From Pachypanchax playfairii (Eukaryota > Chordata > Actinopteri > Cyprinodontiformes > Aplocheilidae), in contig SSNP01000137.1 of assembly GCA_006937955.1 (NCBI GenBank), forward strand, positions 719,129-783,128: a DNA stretch of 64,000 bases, written 5' to 3'. How positions within the stretch are numbered: position 1 is the stretch's first letter; every line of letters starts with the position of its first letter. The translations under genes and the position numbers were made by a program. The notes beneath the pieces are model-generated. The model was given only the letters and a program-made list of their open reading frames with translations. It made no database searches and had not been told where the DNA came from. Of this stretch, positions 58,218-64,000 are shown one piece after another.

Positions 58218-59300
58218 GGGAACATGAGATTGTTGTGAGGCTGGAGTGAAGGACGCCATCATTTATGTTCTTCAACAAACCCACTGCCATCTGGACAAAG
58301 CAGGCAGCACTGTGAGAATCATGTTCTTTGATTTCTCCAGTATTCAACACAATTCAGCCTGTTTTACTGTGTAAATAACTCCAGAAGACACAGGTGGATG
58401 CCTCCACAATCACCTGGATTAAGGACTACTAGACTGAAGAGTTGTATGTCTGATCAGATGATCAGCAGCATAGGAGCACCACAGGGGACGGTACTCTCAC
58501 CATTCCTTTTCACTCTGTACACCTCAGACTTTCAGTACAGGTCAGAGTCCTGTCATCTACAAAAATACTCTGATGACTCTGCAGTTGTTGGTGGATCAGA
58601 GTTGGACAAGAGACTGAGTCCAGAGAACTGGTGGACCATTTTATGTCCTGGTGTGGGAACAATCATCTCATCTTGAATGTGAACAAGATAAAGGAGATGA
58701 TTGTGGATTTTAGGAAGAGCAGTAACATGCCAAAACCCATTTCCATCATGGAAGAAGAAGTGGAGGTGATGGAGGAGTATAAATACCTGGTGTTCACCTG
58801 GACAACAGACTGAACTGGAGACACAGTGATGCTGTTTTTAGGAAGAGACAGAACAGACTGGACTTCCTCATGAAGCTTTAGATCCTTCAATGTTTGCAGC
58901 AAGATGTTGAAGATCTTTTATAAGTCTGTTGTGGAGAGTGTGATCACACCTGCAGTCACCTGTTGGGGGCGGAGCATCAAAGCAGGTGACATGAAGAGGC
59001 TGAACAAATTGATAAAGTAGACTGGTTTTGTTCTGGGGACTGATCTGGATCCTCTTGTGAGAACTGCGCAAACAAGTATGCTTCAAAAAATAAAAAACAG
59101 AATCAGGAACCATGAACGTCCTCCTCACAGCAGAGTGTCTCCAGTCAGAAGCGTCTTCAGATCCTACACAGACCACTACAGGAGAACCTTCTTGTTCACA
59201 GCTAGAACCCTCTAGAATGACTCGCTGAAGGAACTTAGAACATGAGTTACTACAACATCTAGGACCCCCTTGAAATTAACATTGTATTGTCGAATTAAAC
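58218..59300 (+). pseudogene. CR1-like LINE reverse transcriptase, decayed
   Basis: In order: VKDAIIYVLQQTHCHLDKAG and VRIMFFDFSS (58246-58340), the template-grip block with catalytic FDFSSAFN changed to FDFSS.IQ; SSIGAPQGTVLSPFLFTLYT (58469-58528); LQKYSDDSAVVGG with YSDD in place of the usual FSDD/FADD; LNVNKIKEMIVDFRKSSN (58673-58726); then CWGRSIKAGDMKRLNKL-like, RNHERPPHSRVSPVRSVF-like and FRSYTDHYRRTFLFTARTL-like pieces to about 59220 in shifted frames. Stops and frameshifts make it non-functional. A short 3' tail ends near AAGTCAAGTGAACTGAA. Confidence 0.85.
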
Positions 59301-60552
59301 TGAAGTCAAGTGAACTGAATCAAACAGGTCTGAATATACAGGCTCTCAGTGGAAACAGCGCTACTTGGACCTGTAACAGCTGGTTTTATCATCCACTGAG
59401 ACATTTTTCAGCATTTTTGCTGTTACATCATTTTTAAAATAAATAAACTCCCCAAAACTCTTTCAATTATTTAGAAATCAATGAATCTATTAATCTGTAA
59501 TCACTAATGAACAACTAACACCTGGATTGTTTGAGTGGCTCAGTCTCTGTAGAAATACAAAACAGAACAAACAATAACAAAGCTCGATCTGCCTGTTAGT
59601 AGGAGGCTCAAACTGGGATCCAGAGCCTTCAGTAATCAAAAGTGAAAGAGGTCTAAAACAAAAAGAAAGAATAAGGTAAAAGTAAAAAATGGTGATGAAA
59701 CAGCTAATTAAAAACATGGTGATGACAGAAAAAAGACAAAGAAGAGAAAATCCCCACCGTCTCTGTGACAGTAAAACCATTAATCCATGTGTTCACATCC
59801 TTATGATGAAATTATCCAACGGAATCCGTTTTCACTCTAACCAATTGAATGCATGCAAGAACGGGTATGCAAGAAGATTAATTTGGCGGGGGTTCTGAAT
59901 ATGGAGAGGAGGGGGGGGGGGTTACATCTTAACCCCACACACTTACAGCTCAAAGAAAAAAAACAAGAAAAATCAAAACACAAGAGACGACTAAAGATTC
60001 TATGGAAACAAATATATTTTGGGAGTACATATCAGTAAATATGCAAATACATTCAGCTGCGTGTGTAAGAGAGAAGCAGATACACACAGAACAGTGAGGT
60101 GCAGGTATGAAGACAGGAAGTGATTTTCTTTTACTGCTCACAGTTTGTTCAATTCAGCTTTCTAGTGATCTTCTTTTCTCTGCTCTCCCTCCCTCTCCAC
60201 TATACTCTGTCTCTTAAATGCACAAACACTATGATCATGTAGCTTCTTTTGCGTTGTCTAATATCTTGGATTAATGTCAGAAATCGTGAATTTGAGCTAA
60301 TGCTAACAGCATCAATATTCACTCTTAGCTTGAAGGCAAAATCATCGACACATACAGCAAATAAGATATGAATCATGATACAGTTTGTCAAGTAAGATGT
60401 TACTTTGGGCTCCATGTGTGCTTAGACCAGCACTATTTACAAAAACCTTCACTGCATTTTAACAAGTGTTCATTGCAAATTCACCATAAAAAAAAAAAAG
60501 GAATTTACAGCTGTTCTACCAAAGAAAATCAAAACATTTAATTTGCATGATC
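59301..60552. other. Non-coding stretch, nothing certain
   Basis: A G13-like run lies at 59911-59921. Words at 59530-59640 (GAGTGGCTCAGTCTC, AGGAGGCTCAAACTGGGATC) faintly recall a SINE. No exon. Confidence 0.4.
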
Positions 60553-60557
60553 CTTAA

Positions 60558-60967
60558 AGGTTGAATATGGAACATTCTCATAAAAAGCTAGTTTTAAAAA
60601 AAAACATAATTTAAATATAATAATTAATGTAAAATATAATAAAATATGGATTTCGGGCACAATGTTGGCATTATCTACTAGTGATTAGCGGCATCACGGT
60701 TGCCTAGTCGGCAAGTCAAGCAGCTTCTTCAGAGCCCCAGAGATTTCGTTATCCTTCTAAAAGGAGGAGCGCCAAAGATAAAAAACCAGAGGGAGTTTAG
60801 GTAAACCTACAATAGATGGACCCAAATAAAACAATTTCATGGCACCAAAGCACACGCTGAAATGTTTACCCTAGAATCCCGACAGCTGGAAACCTTGTTC
60901 TGTTGTAGCAACTTCAACTTCCACAAACTAGATGTCGCTCTGGTGTTCGCGTTCCATTTCCCACCTT
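60558..60967 (+). mobile_element. TTAA-type element, family D, left end
   Basis: TTAA at 60554-60557 precedes AGGTTGAATATGGAAC; the first 35 bp match 51931-51970. The right end is not clear; it may lie beyond the Harbinger-like element at 60971, which would then be inserted in it. GGATTTCGGGCACAATG and AGATGTCGCTCTGGTGTTCG are interior words. Confidence 0.45.
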
Positions 60968-60970
60968 TAA

Positions 60971-61739
60971 CGGTGGATTCCCACCAAACATGTTTAAAGC
61001 GACTAGAGAGTCAGGTTTACATGAAAAGTCAATGTAGAAGCGAGATGGAGTGCAACCAGGGGTCCTGCAGTGCTTCAGAAACAAATTTGCATCGCAAAAA
61101 CACTTGTCTGCCTGATTCACGCGAACAATTCGCGCGAATCAGGCGTTTGAGGTGCGACCGAAAATACGAACTGCATTTTATGTGGTGTGTTTTGTGCAGT
61201 TGTAGGTGGCGCGACTGATGCTGAAGTTGGAGAAATCAGAGCTTCGGTGTCAACCAATCAGTAGCCTGGTGACGTCATGCTCTGACCCAGTTCACAGGGG
61301 CAGGTCCAGCCAAAGTCATGGAGGAACGCCTGATAAATGCTTTGGATTATCACCTGGAGCTAAACGATACCAGCTGTTTTCTATACAGAGACAGGAATAA
61401 AAAGGACCTAGCTTGGAGGAATATTTTTAAGAGATCGGGTAACTTGGTAAGTTCATTTCGCTTATGAAAGTTTTGACTGACCACAAAAGCCAGCAAGCCC
61501 GACTACTGTCCCGCTGCTCTGCTCTCCACAATACAAACGCTAGATTGACAGCTGATATCTTGCTAAAATACCATCTGGCACTACTTCATCCCACAAGTTG
61601 CGTATTTCCTCTTCACACGTATCAAAATTGCATATTTTGAAGCGCGACCAGTTCGCTTTGGACACGCGTCGAGGTGTTCAAGCAACCAGCTACGTGCTTT
61701 TTGATCGCTTGAACATTTGTGTTTGGTGTGAACGCACCG
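60971..61739 (+). mobile_element. PIF/Harbinger-like element carrying a MADF exon
   Basis: TAA at 60968-60970 and 61740-61742 is the target duplication. The left end CGGTGGATTCCCACCAAACA and the inverted right end CGGTGCGTTCACACCAAACA match at 17 of 20 positions. The 769-bp interior keeps a MADF-domain frame at 61318-61467, as expected for PIF/Harbinger elements, which encode a Myb/SANT/MADF-type accessory protein besides the transposase (established). The transposase is absent. It therefore looks like a deletion derivative rather than a MITE without history. Confidence 0.85.
61318..61467 (+). CDS. MADF-domain first exon of a Harbinger accessory gene
   Basis: The 49-codon frame reads MEERLINALDYHLELNDTSC and then FLYRDRNKKDLAWRNIFKRS, matching the first two helices of the MADF domain (LI..V..HP.LYD.....Y.DR..K..AW..I). 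MADF proteins bind DNA and, in Harbinger elements, bring the transposase to the ends (family knowledge). AACTTG|GTAAGTTCA at 61441-61454 is a strong splice donor, so the true exon likely ends at about 61446 and the downstream stop is intronic. The third helix and everything after it are missing, so no full protein can be made from this copy. Confidence 0.6.
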   Translation: MEERLINALDYHLELNDTSCFLYRDRNKKDLAWRNIFKRSGNLVSSFRL

Positions 61740-61742
61740 TAA

Positions 61743-61964
61743 CAGTATAAAGGTGTTCAATTTGCCAACAGTAACAAAACATGAACGTCTCTATCTTCTA
61801 CACTTAAAACATTTCAAGTAAGCCAACTGCTCCCCTAGTAAAAATTAAACACTGGACTTATTTTATGCAAATAACAGAGACATATACCGGTCCTTTGCAC
61901 TAATGTGTGTATAAATTCATTGTTAAGAGGCAACATGTGATCAAAAGAACTATAAGGAGAAGCT
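61743..61964. other. Short unassigned segment
   Basis: No feature recognised. Confidence 0.4.
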
Positions 61965-62265
61965 AAAAGGAAGCTGAAGAAACTCTTCAAGGATGTTTTG
62001 AAGCTACAGACTGGGATGCACTCTGTTAGCTACATGGAGATGACGTCAATGCTATGACTGAGTGTTATGTGTGGACAACATCCTCACTAGAACAGTGAAA
62101 TGCTTCCCCAATAACAAACCCTGGATTACCAATGACCTGAAAGAACGACTGAACAAGAAAAAAAGAGCTTTCAGGGAGGAAGAAAAGGACTTATTGAGAC
62201 GTGTACAAAGATGACTTCAAGTCAAGATTAGAAGCAAAGAAGAGGTGTACAGAAAAAAAAAATAT
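61965..62265 (+). pseudogene. CR1-like LINE ORF2 fragment (endonuclease-RT linker)
   Basis: AEETLQGCFEATDWDALC (61972 on), then HGDDVNAMTE, and in a shifted frame TVKCFPNNKPWITNDLKERL, NKKKRAFREEE and a VQR..L..KI..KEEVYRKK segment. These match the linker between endonuclease and RT in CR1/Rex1-type fish LINEs (CFEATDWD, FPNNKPWVT.DLK..LN.KKRAF). One stop and at least one frameshift. It is a different part of the ORF from the fragment at 58218 and may or may not be the same family. Confidence 0.8.
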
Positions 62266-63596
62266 TTTTTTTGTTGTTGTTCTCAGGCAATAAAATGGCT
62301 AAAACAAGAACAGGTTAGGGTTGAAAGCCAAATTGAGGACTGGTTCTTAAAATAATCTGCTAGACAGAAGTCCAACGGCTGTTATGTAGCTTGATATGTA
62401 ACTAGTTCTTGTTCCTGATACAATAAACCAAAATAAATGAAAATATTATCAATATTCCTGTAAGTCACACAGAACCAAAGCTTAAAATGATATATGACTT
62501 TACTCTCAGACATTTCTTCACCCTTTTATTCATTTCCCTTCCTGTTTCTCTACCTCCATCAAAATCTGTTGAAATTCAGTCCATCTCTCAAGGTTGTTTA
62601 AATCTTCTTTCTTTCACTTTGCCATCACATCAGCCAGGGAGGGAGAGGTCAAAGTTCACGGTGATCTGCTTGTTTCCACAATCCTCCCAATGGATTGCTT
62701 GATTGACAGCAATCAGGACTAACCTCCCCACTTCCCTGTCCCTACTTCCTCCTCACTCCCCCTCCACCTGTCAAGACAAAGTGGCTGACTGTGTGTGTGG
62801 ATGATTTCTTCTGTCATTTATAATTATACAAATGATATTCAGCTTTAGTCTTCCTCCCCTCACCAAACCCTCTCGTCATCCCGTGGTCCAGACTCCCACC
62901 AGACGCAGCCTGGAGGGCACAGCCGTGCAGTCATTAGCATAAGAGTGTGTTTGTTTAAAGAGCCTTACCCGCCTATAAAATCAAACAATTAGAGATGCAG
63001 ACAAGCCTTGGCCTATTGACTGGATGAATAATAAGACCCTGTACTTGTCTTTCCTCCTTTTCAACTTATTTTTTTTCACCTGTGTCCCCCCTGGATGCTT
63101 CATTTATTGGTTCAGACCTCCTTGCTCTATCTCTCCCCACCTTCAGCCATCCCTCTGTAGTTATTCCCATTGCTAATGAACCTGCTGGACCTCACAGGAA
63201 GTGAGAAAAAAAAGGGATTGTGGGCAATCAGGATGCAAGACTCGACACTCCCTGCCATGACCTTTAGTCTTGCCGCTGCCAGGTCACGCGATGTCTCTGG
63301 AGTCATCTGCGCATGCAGGATGGTGAAACCTACCCAAAGCCCACGGTTCACTGTGAATGTGTGTATGTCTGAAGTAATGTGTCCATTTTTGAATATGCAG
63401 GTCTTAAAAAATTCATCTCAAGGCCTGAAGCTCAGTGCTGAAAGGGAGAGGGTGAGTTAGAGGGGTATTTGAAAATCATGCCGACGCATCTCCATGAAGA
63501 GCTCGTGTATAACAAATCATCAATACACAATCTGAGACAAATTTACATAGTTTTCATGTTGGAATTCAGATTTTCTTTTAAAAAGATATGTGAAAT
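62266..63596. other. Candidate conserved non-coding region
   Basis: No exon or mobile element recognised. 62640-63030 is non-repetitive and includes AGGTCAAAGTTCA at 62646-62658, a textbook DR1 nuclear-receptor site, plus TTTATAATTATACAAATGAT, GTCATTAGCATAAG and CAAACAATTAGAG. In an npas3-like intron such DNA may be an enhancer (inference). Confidence 0.4.
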
Positions 63597-63600
63597 TTAA

Positions 63601-64000
63601 AGGGACTTAAGGCAAGATTTGTGAAAAACTACACATGCATTTCCAGTTTATTCAATGCTAATGGGTCATGAAGCATTAAAAACCCAAAATAACGAGGCCA
63701 TCCGCATATATGTCTGTTGCCTTGGACACGCTGTGTGCCACATAATGCGCTGCAGTTCGACGTCCGAATTTCTCGCGCAGTTGTAGGGATGTGACGTAAA
63801 TTGACGCTGCATGCGCGTTGCCGACAGCTCTTGAACAGGAAGTACATGTCCGCCGTGGACTTGGATTCAAACACTGAAGGTATACTTATGGATGTTTCTG
63901 CAGCCAGCAAACGACCTGCATCCACTCTCACCCCCCAAAAAAGTGGCACCACGAAGAAAAAAAAGACTTTATCAGCGGCATCTCGTGAGTCTAAAAAAAA
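63601..64000 (+). mobile_element. TTAA-flanked element, family E, cut by window end
   Basis: TTAA at 63597-63600 is followed by AGGGACTTAAGGCAAGATTTG, of the same AGG type as the other TTAA families. CpG-rich DNA and ACAGGAAGT (63836-63844) precede a coding frame, the same arrangement as in the element at 13561-14537. The right end lies outside the window, so the TIR cannot be confirmed. Confidence 0.6.
63846..64000 (+). CDS. N-terminal exon of a TTAA-element ORF, partial
   Basis: The frame is open from ATG to the last base, 51 codons: MSAVDLDSNTEGILMDVSAA, then SKRPASTLTPQKSGT and a KKKKTLSAASRESKK basic stretch. I recall similar starts (MDVSAASKRPAS) in uncharacterised, repeat-linked fish proteins whose next segment is a RxxIGxAFxxWRxLKE motif, as seen at 13963-14142. 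The basic segment may be a nuclear signal. No domain of known function is visible in the part present. The ATG follows an ETS-like site closely, so the leader is short. Confidence 0.5.
   Translation, partial: MSAVDLDSNTEGILMDVSAASKRPASTLTPQKSGTTKKKKTLSAASRESKK

Overview
The window looks like intronic DNA of a bony (teleost) fish, probably a percomorph. Reasons: long (CA)n/(GT)n tracts, CR1/L2/Rex-type LINE fragments, an intact Tc1 element with ~200-bp inverted repeats, many short non-autonomous DNA transposons, and only one recognisable host coding exon in 64 kb. There is no sign of bacterial or viral gene organisation.

Host gene: a 90-bp minus-strand exon at 26540-26629, with clean splice signals, encodes 30 residues of a PAS domain. 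They match the neuronal PAS protein NPAS3/NPAS1, and I favour npas3, known for very long introns rich in conserved non-coding DNA. The rest would then be flanking introns. Several non-repetitive, TAAT-rich stretches (near 23.7-24.5 kb, 30.4 kb, 62.6-63.1 kb and others) are candidate enhancers, not proven.

Mobile DNA makes up most of what can be named. (1) One intact Tc1/mariner element (40413-42014) has a full 340-codon DD34E transposase, near-identical 200-bp TIRs and TA at both ends. (2) At least four families of 0.5-1 kb elements lie between TTAA tetranucleotides and have termini starting with AG. Two of them carry small exon-like ORFs. (3) Two PIF/Harbinger-like elements have 3-bp TTA/TAA duplications; one keeps a MADF-domain first exon ending in a splice donor. 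(4) A hAT-like element has an 8-bp duplication, and a pogo/mariner-like element has repeated GCATATAANCGT motifs. (5) Two solo LTRs have target duplications, and there is a decayed Ty3/Gypsy pol fragment. (6) Several decayed LINE fragments are present. Nested insertions give relative ages: a TTAA element sits inside one LINE, a Harbinger MITE inside another, and a solo LTR inside a 'CCTTTCCAC' MITE.

Layout: 1-3 kb LINE remnants; 3-12.5 kb mostly unrecognised intron with three MITEs; 12.6-15 kb SINE and LINE with inserted TTAA element; 15.6-20.5 kb mostly unrecognised; 20.5-22.7 kb microsatellite-flanked module, TTAA MITE and hairpin; 24.7-25.9 kb LINE/Harbinger nest; 26.5 kb host exon; 28-33 kb MITE cluster and a (CA)62 array; 36.5 kb inverted second copy of the module; 39.4-42 kb MITE and Tc1; 45-50.9 kb Gypsy, LTR and MITE cluster; 52-57 kb more MITEs; 58-62 kb LINE and Harbinger; 63.6 kb to the end, the start of another TTAA element with an open reading frame.
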